Assembly (NCBI GenBank): GCA_022760475.1
Contig: JALEFZ010000017.1
Location: 1-41,541, forward strand
DNA length: 41,541 nucleotides
DNA from: Bacteroidia bacterium
Lineage (GTDB): Bacteria; Bacteroidota; Bacteroidia; J057
Reading direction: 5' to 3'
Of this stretch, positions 15,836 to 24,247 are shown piece after piece (within the stretch, counting starts at the first letter, position 1; the number at the start of each line of letters is the position of its first letter). The notes below the pieces were generated by a model. The model worked only from the letters and a program-made list of their open reading frames with translations, was not told the origin of the DNA and made no database searches. A program made the translations under genes and the position numbers.

Positions 15836-16870
15836 ATGAAAAAATACACCATTTCCTACCATGATGGCCTAAGTCTCCGGGATGTCTTATCTATAATGGA
15901 AATTCGCCATGTAAATTACCTGGCACTTTTAGACCCTAAAGGCTGTCTCATGGGCAGTATATCAGAAGCAGATATCCGTAAGGCCATCCTTACCAATAAA
16001 ACCATGGTCAAGGATTTCTTCAATCCATATCCGGTAAAAGCGGTCCAGGGAGCAGATCTGAAGCAAATGCAATTGATTTTAAAGCAAAATTATTCGTCTC
16101 ACCTGCCAATCGTAGATAGCAACATGAAGTTGATGGAGGTGAAACGAATTGAGCATGGCCAGGTCCTAAAAAAGAAAAATCCTGTCGTACTGATGGTAGG
16201 TGGCTTAGGCAAAAGGCTTGGTGAACTTACCCGCGAGTTACCAAAGCCGATGTTACCCCTTGGGCATAAACCCATTCTACAATTGATCATTGAGTCATTC
16301 GTAGGCTATGGATTTCGGGACTTCTATTTCTGTGTCAATTATAAGTCAGAATCCATAAGAGAGTATTTTGGGGATGGAGAATCATTTGGAGTAAATATCA
16401 CCTATATCGAGGAAAGTAAGCCTTTGGGAACGGCAGGAGCTTTGGGTTTGATTGATGAAAACTGGAATGAGCCTTTCATTGTGATGAATGGAGACCTTAT
16501 AACTACCCTCAACTTCGAAAGCCTCCTTCATTTCCACCTGGAGAGGGGAGGAATGGCTACCATGTGCATCCACGAGTACAATTACCAACTTCCATTCGGA
16601 GTGGTCAATACCCGGAATGCCAAAATTCTATCCCTTGAAGAAAAACCACGACAAAAGTGCTATGTCAATGCGGGTATTTATGTGCTTGATCCCAAGGTGT
16701 TTGCCTATCTCCCCCACAATGAATACCTGGATATGACAACCCTCTTCGAAAGAATGATTCAGGAAGATCAGGCAGTCTTTTCTTATTATATCAATGAGTT
16801 TTGGATGGATATAGGACAGGTCAAAGACTACGAAGCCACACGAGAAATATTTAGCCTCTATAATTTATGA
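15836..16870 (+). CDS. CBS-domain nucleotidyltransferase (PtmE-like sugar-1-phosphate guanylyltransferase)
   Basis: The protein has 344 residues from the ATG at 15836 (MKKYTISYHD); an upstream TTG at 15800 would add 12. Residues 1-110 form a CBS-domain pair (MEIRHVNYLALLD, GSISEADIRKAIL, HLPIVDS). Residues 115-344 form an RmlA/ManC-type nucleotidyltransferase with the signature VGGLGKRL (121-128), the KPMLPLG loop and VMNGDL near 220. The same CBS-nucleotidyltransferase layout is found in Campylobacter PtmE, which makes GDP-glucosamine for legionaminic acid. The stop overlaps the start of the next gene (ATGA), so the two are translationally coupled. The sugar and nucleotide are inferred from the LegB-like neighbour. 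Confidence 0.85.
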   Translation: MKKYTISYHDGLSLRDVLSIMEIRHVNYLALLDPKGCLMGSISEADIRKAILTNKTMVKDFFNPYPVKAVQGADLKQMQLILKQNYSSHLPIVDSNMKLMEVKRIEHGQVLKKKNPVVLMVGGLGKRLGELTRELPKPMLPLGHKPILQLIIESFVGYGFRDFYFCVNYKSESIREYFGDGESFGVNITYIEESKPLGTAGALGLIDENWNEPFIVMNGDLITTLNFESLLHFHLERGGMATMCIHEYNYQLPFGVVNTRNAKILSLEEKPRQKCYVNAGIYVLDPKVFAYLPHNEYLDMTTLFERMIQEDQAVFSYYINEFWMDIGQVKDYEATREIFSLYNL

Positions 16871-17853
16871 GAAAAAAAGCCCTTGTAACCGGAGCGGAAG
16901 GCTTTATTGGTAGCCATTTGGTTTCGCATCTTGTCCGTCAGGGATGGGAGGTTAGAGCTTTTGTATTATACAATTCATTTCAGTCTATCGGTTGGTTGGC
17001 AAACCTTTCTTTGGAGGAACAAGAGGAAATAGAAATTTTTGCCGGTGATATCCGTGATCCCCAACTAGTCGAAGAGGCAGTGAAAGGCGTAGAGGTTATT
17101 TTTCACCTGGCGGCTTTGATTGCTATTCCTTATTCATATCGTGCGGCAAGTAGCTACCTGGAAGTAAATACCCGAGGGACGTTAAATGTCTTAAATGCAG
17201 CCAGAAAGGAGCCCAGAAGCAAGACCATCTGTGTGTCAACCTCTGAGGTCTATGGGACAGCCCAATACGTTCCAATTGATGAGGCACATCCCCTCCAACC
17301 CCAGTCTCCTTACAGCGCCAGCAAAATAGCAGCAGAGTCTCTAGCCAGGTCATATTACCACAGCTTTGGACTGGAGGTATGTGTTGTTCGGCCTTTCAAT
17401 ACTTATGGGCCACGCCAGTCAGTTCGGGCAGTGATACCTTCGCTGATCCTTCAATTGTTAAAAAATCAGGAGGAAATAAAACTTGGAGACCCCAATCCTA
17501 CCAGAGATTTCCTCTTTGTCCATGACCATGTGGCAGGCTTGGAATGTATTGCGAATGCTGATGCGATAGCCGGGCAGGTATTGAATATGGCCACAGGTCA
17601 GGAAGTATCCATCGGAGAACTTGCCCAATTCTTAATTGATAAAATCAAGCCAAACGCCAGGATTATTCTGGACAAGAAACGGCTAAGGCCAGCAGGAAGT
17701 GAGGTCAACAGACTGTGTGGTGATAGCCGCAAGTTGCATAAGATCACAGGCTGGAAACCAAATTATCAATTGGAAAAAGGGCTTGAAGCCACCATCGCAT
17801 GGTTTGCAAATCCCGACAATCAAAAATTTTACGCTGGTGATTACGCTTTGTAA
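16867..17853 (+). CDS. NAD-dependent nucleotide-sugar 4,6-dehydratase, LegB-like
   Basis: This 328-residue extended short-chain dehydrogenase has the NAD-binding GxxGxxG as G9-A-E-G12-F-I-G15. The catalytic residues are S124/T125 (in STSEVYG), Y149 and K153 (in SPYSASK). The stretch RPFNTYGPRQSVRAVIP is typical of the LegB group, which removes water from a GDP- or UDP-N-acetylhexosamine to give the 4-keto-6-deoxy sugar. It overlaps the upstream nucleotidyltransferase by four bases. A matching aminotransferase (LegC) would be expected next but is absent from this window, so the end product is uncertain. Confidence 0.88.
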   Translation: MRKKALVTGAEGFIGSHLVSHLVRQGWEVRAFVLYNSFQSIGWLANLSLEEQEEIEIFAGDIRDPQLVEEAVKGVEVIFHLAALIAIPYSYRAASSYLEVNTRGTLNVLNAARKEPRSKTICVSTSEVYGTAQYVPIDEAHPLQPQSPYSASKIAAESLARSYYHSFGLEVCVVRPFNTYGPRQSVRAVIPSLILQLLKNQEEIKLGDPNPTRDFLFVHDHVAGLECIANADAIAGQVLNMATGQEVSIGELAQFLIDKIKPNARIILDKKRLRPAGSEVNRLCGDSRKLHKITGWKPNYQLEKGLEATIAWFANPDNQKFYAGDYAL

Positions 17854-17910
17854 GGCTTTTTTTACAAGTCTGACGAATTATTTGAATATTTCTGGATCTC
17901 TCTGTTTAAT

Positions 17911-18519
17911 TTGTGTCCATCCAAACCATTAAAATTTATTCCATTGGCTGATTATTTTGTACACGAAACCGCTCTGGTAGACGAACCTTCTCAAATTGGA
18001 AAAGGATCGAAGATTTGGCATTTCTGCCATGTCATGACCGACACTAGCCTCGGAGAAGGATGCATCCTTGGACAAAATGTTTTTGTAGCTGGAGGAGTAA
18101 AGTTGGGAAACAATGTGAAGGTCCAAAATAATGTTTCCATCTATTCTGGAGTGATCTGTGAAGATGATGTCTTTCTAGGGCCTTCAATGGTTTTTACAAA
18201 TGTCAAAAATCCCCGTTCTGCTGTGGTGAGGAGGGGACAGTACGCTGAAACCTACCTAGAACAGGGAGCTTCGGTAGGTGCGAATGCCACCATTGTATGT
18301 GGAGTGCGCCTGGGGAAATTCTGTTTTGTAGGGGCAGGCTCAGTAGTTACCAAGGATGTCCCTCCTTACGCGCTGATTGTTGGCAACCCTGCTCGCCAAA
18401 TCGGCTATATGAGTGAGTTCGGTCATCGCTTGGAGTTTGACGGAGACGACATGGCCACTTGCCCTGAAAGTGGTCAAAAATATCAGCGAAGCGAAAAGGG
18501 AGTTGAGCGTATTTCCTGA
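17911..18519 (+). CDS. WbpD/WlbB-like sugar N-acetyltransferase (left-handed beta-helix)
   Basis: Hexapeptide repeats run through most of the protein (IGKGSKIWHF, LGEGCILGQNVFVAGGVKLG, VKVQNNVSIYSGV, VGANATIVCG, FVGAGSVVTKDV). The C-terminus reads GNPARQIGYMSEFGHRL, as in the UDP-2-acetamido-3-amino-glucuronate acetyltransferases WbpD/WlbB. These add an acetyl group from acetyl-CoA to an amino sugar. No ATG is available: the longest start is TTG at 17911 (202 aa). TTG at 17944 (191 aa, beginning LADYFVHETA) fits the family's usual N-terminus better. It belongs to the sugar operon. The amino sugar it needs implies an aminotransferase encoded elsewhere. Confidence 0.88.
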   Translation: MCPSKPLKFIPLADYFVHETALVDEPSQIGKGSKIWHFCHVMTDTSLGEGCILGQNVFVAGGVKLGNNVKVQNNVSIYSGVICEDDVFLGPSMVFTNVKNPRSAVVRRGQYAETYLEQGASVGANATIVCGVRLGKFCFVGAGSVVTKDVPPYALIVGNPARQIGYMSEFGHRLEFDGDDMATCPESGQKYQRSEKGVERIS

Positions 18520-18539
18520 GAAAAACCCATATTTGCCCT

Positions 18540-19490
18540 ATGAGTAAGGCAATAGACTGGGCAAAAGAAGTCATTGAGATTGAAGCTAGGACCATCGCGT
18601 CCCTGACTCCAGCTATAAATGAAGATTTTAGTAGGGTAGTGGAGGCCTTTTTTCACCTTCGTGGAAAGGTCGCTGTACTAGGAATGGGAAAATCCGGGCT
18701 TATAGGTCGTAAGATTGCTGCAACCCTTTCCAGTACCGGAACTCCTGCCTATTATGTACATCCTGCAGAGGCCATTCATGGAGATTTGGGGATGATATCC
18801 CCCGAAGATGCTGTTTTGGCCATATCTCAAAGTGGTGAGACCAATGAGATTCTTCAGTTGCTACCCCATTTCAAGGAAAACAGAAACCTGCTGGTTGCCC
18901 TGACAGGAAACGAATTTTCTACCCTAGCACTCCAGGCAGATCACCTGATTTCTACTCGTATCGAGCAAGAGGCCTGCCCACTTGACCTTGCGCCTACCGC
19001 CTCATCCACTGCCCAATTGGTCATTGGGGATGCATTGGCAATTGCACTCATGAAAACCAAAAATTTCAATGCAGAAGAGTTTGCCAAATTTCATCCTGGG
19101 GGCAGCTTGGGCAAGCGGCTCGTTACCCAGGTTGGGGAAATCATGACCCAACAGAATTTACCCATCGTTGGACTTCATAGTACCCTACCTGATGTCATCA
19201 TGACAATCAGCAAAGGCAGGTTGGGTTTAGCAGTTGTCATGAATGAAGAAGAAAAAATTTCAGGCCTCATCACCGACGGAGACATCCGAAGGGCCATGGA
19301 AAATTATCGAGAGAGTTTCTTCATAACGGAGGCAGAACAAATCATGACAGCCAACCCCAAAATCGTCCGCCCTGAACGCAGCCTTATCGAAGCTGAAAAA
19401 CTTATGGTTTCCCATAAAATTAATTCCTTGCTGGTAGCCGAAAAAGGCAAACTATTGGGAGTGATTCAGATATACCAAATTCCTGTCTAA
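18540..19490 (+). CDS. kdsD: Arabinose-5-phosphate isomerase (KpsF/GutQ/KdsD family)
   Basis: This 316-residue protein has the family's full architecture. A SIS sugar-isomerase domain spans about 35-170 (VLGMGKSGLIGRKIAATLSS, PAEAIHGDLG, ISQSGETNE), and two CBS domains follow, about 200-260 and 268-316. It converts ribulose-5-phosphate to arabinose-5-phosphate, the first step of Kdo synthesis. It lies 20 bases after the acetyltransferase and 5 bases before kdsA, so substrate supply and use are co-transcribed. Confidence 0.94.
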   Translation: MSKAIDWAKEVIEIEARTIASLTPAINEDFSRVVEAFFHLRGKVAVLGMGKSGLIGRKIAATLSSTGTPAYYVHPAEAIHGDLGMISPEDAVLAISQSGETNEILQLLPHFKENRNLLVALTGNEFSTLALQADHLISTRIEQEACPLDLAPTASSTAQLVIGDALAIALMKTKNFNAEEFAKFHPGGSLGKRLVTQVGEIMTQQNLPIVGLHSTLPDVIMTISKGRLGLAVVMNEEEKISGLITDGDIRRAMENYRESFFITEAEQIMTANPKIVRPERSLIEAEKLMVSHKINSLLVAEKGKLLGVIQIYQIPV

Positions 19491-19495
19491 TTAAA

Positions 19496-20284
19496 ATGAA
19501 AGACCTTTATCAAAAAATAAAATATGGCCCATTTATTATTGCAGGGCCTTGTGTAATTGAAAGTCAGACACTTCTTCTCCAAGTTGGGGAGGAACTAGCT
19601 CGTCTTCAACAAAAATTTGGGATTCCCGTCATTTTCAAATCTTCTTTTGACAAGGCGAATCGGACCTCCATTAGTTCCTTTAGGGGACCTGGCCTGGAAA
19701 AAGGTCTGGAAATGCTTCAGAAAGTCAAGGATGAATTTGCATTGCCCATAACCACGGATATTCATGAAGCTCATCAGGCTTTACCTGCTGCAGAAGTAGT
19801 TGACATCCTGCAAATTCCAGCTTTTCTATGCCGGCAAACAGATTTGCTCTTGGCAGCAGGAAATACCGATGCCATTGTCAACATCAAAAAGGCACAGTTT
19901 TTAGGAGGAGAGGACATGAAATATCCAGCTCAGAAGGTCGCCTCTACGGGAAATGAGCAGCTCATGCTTACGGAAAGAGGGAATATGTTCGGTTATCAAA
20001 ATCTGGTGGTAGATTTCAGGAATATTCCGTTGATGAAGGAGTTTGGCTACCCTGTGGTCATGGATTGCACACATTCTGTTCAGCGACCGGGAGCGGCAGG
20101 TGGAAAAACCGGGGGGGACAGGCAGTTTGTCCCTTCGATGGCCTATGCTGCAAAAGCCTTTGGAGTCAATGGATATTTCTTCGAAGTACACCCCGATCCA
20201 ACTAGCGCAAAGAGTGATGGGCCTAACATGTTATACCTGAAGGACTTTGAGCAAGTGATCTATAGATTGCTGGCTGAAAACTAA
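19496..20284 (+). CDS. kdsA: 3-deoxy-8-phosphooctulonate synthase
   Basis: This 262-residue aldolase-type enzyme condenses arabinose-5-phosphate with phosphoenolpyruvate to Kdo-8-phosphate. Signature stretches are GPCVIES (about 16-22), KSSFDKANRTSISSFRGPG, VDILQIPAFLCRQTDLL and DCTHSVQRPG. It is slightly shorter than the E. coli enzyme (about 284). It is the last gene of the plus-strand operon, just behind kdsD. I see no clear terminator in the 32-base gap to the convergent gene. Confidence 0.96.
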   Translation: MKDLYQKIKYGPFIIAGPCVIESQTLLLQVGEELARLQQKFGIPVIFKSSFDKANRTSISSFRGPGLEKGLEMLQKVKDEFALPITTDIHEAHQALPAAEVVDILQIPAFLCRQTDLLLAAGNTDAIVNIKKAQFLGGEDMKYPAQKVASTGNEQLMLTERGNMFGYQNLVVDFRNIPLMKEFGYPVVMDCTHSVQRPGAAGGKTGGDRQFVPSMAYAAKAFGVNGYFFEVHPDPTSAKSDGPNMLYLKDFEQVIYRLLAEN

Positions 20285-20316
20285 GAGACTGAAACGGGGG
20301 GGAATGCGGTAATGGT

Positions 20317-20865
20317 TCATTCAAGCCCCCTCGCCATTTCCAATAGCTTTAAGGTCGTCCTCCAATTCCTGGTGGTAGCCCTGACTTTTAGTTTACGCTC
20401 GAAAAAATTATTGTCAAGTTTGGTCTTGCCATACCCTCCTGGTGTGTAGACATAGATTCTCTTACCAATAATTATAAATTCATCTTCCTTCCATTTGAAA
20501 TCAGCAATCTCGTCCAAGTACTCTTTATTGGGAATATCTGACAAGAATGAAACGGCAAGAATCTTATGGTTGTCTATTTTTTGCGCATCAAAAGGAATTT
20601 CCTTATAAGCAATTTCCCAGTCTTCCAATGATAGAACCATTACTTGAACATCAAACTGATAATGCTCAAAAATTTTTTCCTTTATCTGTTTTTCCAGCAT
20701 TCTCTCATCTTCAAGGGAGGCCTTGAAGACGATGTTTCCTGATTGGATGTAGGTCTTGAGCGATTGATAACCAAGTTCTCCCAACTGTTCCCTCAGTTCC
20801 GCCATTTTAATTTTCTTTTGACCACTTACATTAATACCCCTCAGCAATGCAATAAAGGTTTTCAT
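20317..20865 (-). CDS. DUF1697 domain-containing protein
   Basis: This 182-residue protein opens with MKTFIALLRGINVSGQKKI, the characteristic start of DUF1697, followed by LGYQSLKTYIQSGNIVFKA. The family is widespread and cytosolic with no proven function. It lies three bases beyond the stop of the MBOAT gene on the same strand and may be read through from it. Nothing in it suggests a link to O-acetylation. Confidence 0.9.
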   Translation of the reverse strand: MKTFIALLRGINVSGQKKIKMAELREQLGELGYQSLKTYIQSGNIVFKASLEDERMLEKQIKEKIFEHYQFDVQVMVLSLEDWEIAYKEIPFDAQKIDNHKILAVSFLSDIPNKEYLDEIADFKWKEDEFIIIGKRIYVYTPGGYGKTKLDNNFFERKLKVRATTRNWRTTLKLLEMARGLE

Positions 20866-20868
20866 ATC

Positions 20869-22659
20869 CTAGAATTGATAGTAAATGAAGGGTTGCTCAC
20901 CCCCAATTTGAACCTGAACAATTAGTACAATCCAAATGACGATAGCCAAAGAAACAGATTTTAATATCAATGGCGCCCTTACAAAACTCTTTTGGAAGAA
21001 TCCGTCGAGGTTATCTGGGATGAAATGTACAAGGAAACCTACGCACATCAACACCCAGGTCCAATGATAGGCTGAATTGGTTAAGACCTGCATTCCCACC
21101 TCAGGATGGAAGTTGTAGAGGATTTGATTTATGATCGAAAATGCCTGATCTATTGAAGTTGCGCGGAAGAAAATCCAGCAAAAACATACAAAGTGGAAGG
21201 TAACAAATACCCCAAATAGATGTGAAAAGACATTAAAGAGGAAGTATAAATTACTTTTCTCTATCCTGTAAGACCTGCTAACTCCCCTTCGGGCTGCCCT
21301 TTCATCCAGAATATCCAGGAGACGCCTTCGAAGATAGGTGCCTGTGTCCTTCAGCATACGGTCTATGGCTAATGCAAGGCCATGTAAGGCCCCCCAAATG
21401 ATGAATAACCAGCTGGCCCCATGCCATAATCCTCCCAGCAGCATGGTCATAAGGAGATTGAAATAAGTTCTCAGTTTACTATTCCGATTTCCTCCTAGAG
21501 AAATATAAAGGTAATCCCTTAACCAAGAGGAAAGAGAGATGTGCCACCTTCTCCAAAATTCCTGAATACTGGTGGATTGATAGGGGACATTGAAATTTAA
21601 GGGTAGCCGGTAACCCAGAAGCAAGCCAATGCCAATGGCCATATCCGAGTAACCTGAGAAGTCACAAAAAATTTGTAATGCATAACCATAAACCGCCAGC
21701 AAGTTTTCAAAGCCTGTATGAATGGTGGGTACCTCAAATACCTGATCCACGAAGGTAGTGCTAATGTAATCTGAAATAACAGCTTTCTTGAAGAGGCCGA
21801 GGGTTATCAGCATGATACCTTTTCCAATGTCTTCCCTGGAGACTTTGATATCAGCTCTGATCTGTGGAATAAATTCAGAAGCCCGAACGATTGGTCCTGC
21901 CACCAATTGGGGGAAGAAACTCACATAAAAAGCAAAATCCAAGGGACTGTTGACTGGTTGGAGCTTCTTCCTGTAAATGTCGATGGTGTAACTCATCGTC
22001 TGAAAAGTAAAAAAGGAAATCCCCACAGGAAGGGCTATATGCTGTAACTTGATGGGGTTATTCATCAAAATATTGATGTTCTCAATGATGAAGTCGGTAT
22101 ATTTGAAGATAGCCAGCATACCGATGTTAACTACCAAACTGAGAATCAAGAAAAATTTTTGTTTGCCACGTTGTTGTTCGGAGGTGTAGAAGAAATCTAC
22201 AACCGTATCCAGCAAGCTCACAATCCCTTCAATTACATTGATGAAAGCTTCCTTGGCCGGAGAAATGATGCCACTGTTTCTTTCTTCAGAGTCATAGCCA
22301 TACCATACAGAAAGGTCAACAAAGTAGACTGTCCTTCCAAACAGGTTTACGGGTCTCCGCAGGATTCCTTCATGCTGGTACATGAATATCATCAAACCGA
22401 AGAGGTAGTCCACAACGGTTGAAAAGAGCAGCAGCATAAAGTGCCAACCGCTCGATTTGTAGTAAAAGAAAAGCGAAAAAATCGTTACATAAATGATTCT
22501 TTTCTTCTTCTGGTCAGCAAGGATGATGTAGATGCCGAGGAAAATCAGGAAGGTATAAAGGAACCATTTAGAGTTGAACATGACCGCAACATCAGGGTCA
22601 TGCACAAAAGCCTTCCTTAAAAAATCGGGTAATTTCTCAGCGATTTCTGTAAAGTTCAT
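20869..22659 (-). CDS. MBOAT family O-acyltransferase (AlgI/PatA-like)
   Basis: This polytopic membrane protein has 596 residues. The MBOAT core is clear: FPQLVAGPIVRASEFIPQ (249-266), FCDFSGYSDMAIG (331-343), EFWRRWHISLSSWLRDYLY (367-385) and GGLWHGASW (409-417). The catalytic histidine is expected at H413, with H373 also conserved. AlgI-type proteins move acetyl groups across the inner membrane to a periplasmic partner. It is longer than AlgI (about 480-520), with an extra hydrophilic stretch around 95-165 that contains VVDFFYTSEQQRG. It overlaps the upstream SGNH gene by 23 bases, so the two are translated together and probably work as a PatA/PatB-like pair. Confidence 0.92.
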   Translation of the reverse strand: MNFTEIAEKLPDFLRKAFVHDPDVAVMFNSKWFLYTFLIFLGIYIILADQKKKRIIYVTIFSLFFYYKSSGWHFMLLLFSTVVDYLFGLMIFMYQHEGILRRPVNLFGRTVYFVDLSVWYGYDSEERNSGIISPAKEAFINVIEGIVSLLDTVVDFFYTSEQQRGKQKFFLILSLVVNIGMLAIFKYTDFIIENINILMNNPIKLQHIALPVGISFFTFQTMSYTIDIYRKKLQPVNSPLDFAFYVSFFPQLVAGPIVRASEFIPQIRADIKVSREDIGKGIMLITLGLFKKAVISDYISTTFVDQVFEVPTIHTGFENLLAVYGYALQIFCDFSGYSDMAIGIGLLLGYRLPLNFNVPYQSTSIQEFWRRWHISLSSWLRDYLYISLGGNRNSKLRTYFNLLMTMLLGGLWHGASWLFIIWGALHGLALAIDRMLKDTGTYLRRRLLDILDERAARRGVSRSYRIEKSNLYFLFNVFSHLFGVFVTFHFVCFCWIFFRATSIDQAFSIINQILYNFHPEVGMQVLTNSAYHWTWVLMCVGFLVHFIPDNLDGFFQKSFVRAPLILKSVSLAIVIWIVLIVQVQIGGEQPFIYYQF

Positions 22660-24076
22660 ACCCTCTGATTATTGCTTCGTATAACAGTTTCCCTTGTAAT
22701 TCATATCCGGGTTTTGTCAAATGCAGTTTGTCGCTTTGTGCCAGGTTATTTTTTCTCCAATCCTCAATGCTACCGCTTCCACCCATTAAACCATAAAAAT
22801 TCCAACAAGCTAGGTTATTGGATGTAGCATAATTGGTAAGGATTTGGGTAATCTTTCCTACAACTGGATTGGTATAAGTTCTTGACTTATAAGAATCTGG
22901 TGGTGTAGTGATTAAAATATCCGCAAATCGGTTATATGTTTCCAGGTCATGGATAAAATCGTCTACCTCATTGTAAAATGACTTTTCGTTGAAGTAGCCA
23001 TTTACTGCTTCATTTGTACCTAATGAAATAATGATCAAATCAGGACGAAGTGCCTGAACATGCTTATGGAACTCTGTAGATCGGTTGTAATGCTCAAACT
23101 TAGCCCCATTTACGCCAATCATGTGATACAAGAGGCCGGATTGATGGTAGTTCTCCAAAACTACTCCATAAAGCCTTGAAAGATTTCCACCTGCTTCACC
23201 TTCGAGTCTGATTTCTCTGGTAGGGTAAGGCAGGAAAAACTGCTGCATAAATCCAAGTGTACTATTTTCTTCCACCATAGAACGTGGAATCCCTTGTGAA
23301 GATTGTTCAGTTTTGACCTTTAGCTTTTTTCCGACATAGATAACATCATTGTCCATTTTGTTGAGCTTTTTCAACTCCTGAACACTCATCCCATACTTTC
23401 GGCTAATCAAGGTCAGGTTTTCGCCATTTTGTACCGTATGGTAATTGCTTGGCGCTGATTTGGGAGTCGGTAATACTGGGATATCAGTCTTTCTGTATTG
23501 GATATTTGAGGATTGATTATTGACTCGCCAACTACGAAAACCTCTATTGGATTCGGTAAAAAGAGTAACCTTATTAAACTTATAATGAATAGGGTTAGGG
23601 CCTTCGGAGATGCGTAGGTTCAAATAGAACCCTGATTCCCTGGTCTGTAGGGTAATCCCACTCAAACCAACCGGAAGATTGCCACTTCGGTCGATCGTTC
23701 TGCGCGAAGTCCATTTGACATTAGACTTGGCATAAATATCTTCAGGGCTATTGGTACGCGCAACTGAGTAGGGGAATACCAAGCCTCGACCGGCAGATCC
23801 AAACTTTTGTTGCAATAGCGTTCTTACCTTTCCCGAAAACCAGTCTGCTTGTATATGGGAGTCTCCAATGTGTACTATATTGACAGTTCGAATCTTTTTC
23901 TCATCCAACAATTCCAGTCTCATGTAAAAGTTTCTCAGACCTGGTTCATGGTTGTTGATAACATTCAAACCATTGTTCAGGAAGGAATAGGAGCTAGTTT
24001 GTTGACCTACCACGCTTAATGGTAGGCAGATGATTAGAAGTACCTGGAAATAAGTTCTGGGAAATAATGGCTTCAT
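22637..24076 (-). CDS. SGNH/GDSL hydrolase-fold protein with internal LysM domain (PatB-like)
   Basis: This 479-residue exported protein has a signal peptide to about residue 24. The SGNH blocks are present: VHIGDSHIQ (nucleophile S73), GTNEA (353-357) and DKLHLTKPGYE (D449, H452). A complete LysM motif (YHTVQNGENLTLISRKYGMS, about 212-255) lies between block I and block III, so a glycan-binding module is inserted in the catalytic fold. LysM binds peptidoglycan. Together with the overlapping MBOAT gene this suggests O-acetylation (or its reversal) of peptidoglycan in the periplasm. O-acetylation of another polysaccharide is the alternative. Confidence 0.88.
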   Translation of the reverse strand: MKPLFPRTYFQVLLIICLPLSVVGQQTSSYSFLNNGLNVINNHEPGLRNFYMRLELLDEKKIRTVNIVHIGDSHIQADWFSGKVRTLLQQKFGSAGRGLVFPYSVARTNSPEDIYAKSNVKWTSRRTIDRSGNLPVGLSGITLQTRESGFYLNLRISEGPNPIHYKFNKVTLFTESNRGFRSWRVNNQSSNIQYRKTDIPVLPTPKSAPSNYHTVQNGENLTLISRKYGMSVQELKKLNKMDNDVIYVGKKLKVKTEQSSQGIPRSMVEENSTLGFMQQFFLPYPTREIRLEGEAGGNLSRLYGVVLENYHQSGLLYHMIGVNGAKFEHYNRSTEFHKHVQALRPDLIIISLGTNEAVNGYFNEKSFYNEVDDFIHDLETYNRFADILITTPPDSYKSRTYTNPVVGKITQILTNYATSNNLACWNFYGLMGGSGSIEDWRKNNLAQSDKLHLTKPGYELQGKLLYEAIIRGYELYRNR

Positions 24077-24203
24077 TTAGGAAGAAAGAATAGAAGGTAA
24101 AGGTACACGAATAGGCATAATGTCAAATCCAATGCCAGTTCGATACTAAAGGTAAAAAATCACTTCACAATTTTCCCACCTAGCCATCTCAAAATACAAC
24201 ATA

Positions 24204-24226
24204 AAAAAAGGGGCTCAATGAGCCCC
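24204..24226 (-). terminator. Rho-independent terminator after the subtilase gene
   Basis: GGGGCTC (24210-24216) and GAGCCCC (24220-24226) form a 7-bp GC-rich stem. On the minus strand it is followed by a T-run (A-run 24203-24209 on plus). It lies 22 bases past the stop at 24248. Confidence 0.85.
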
Positions 24227-24247
24227 TATTCAATGAGATAATTTAAC

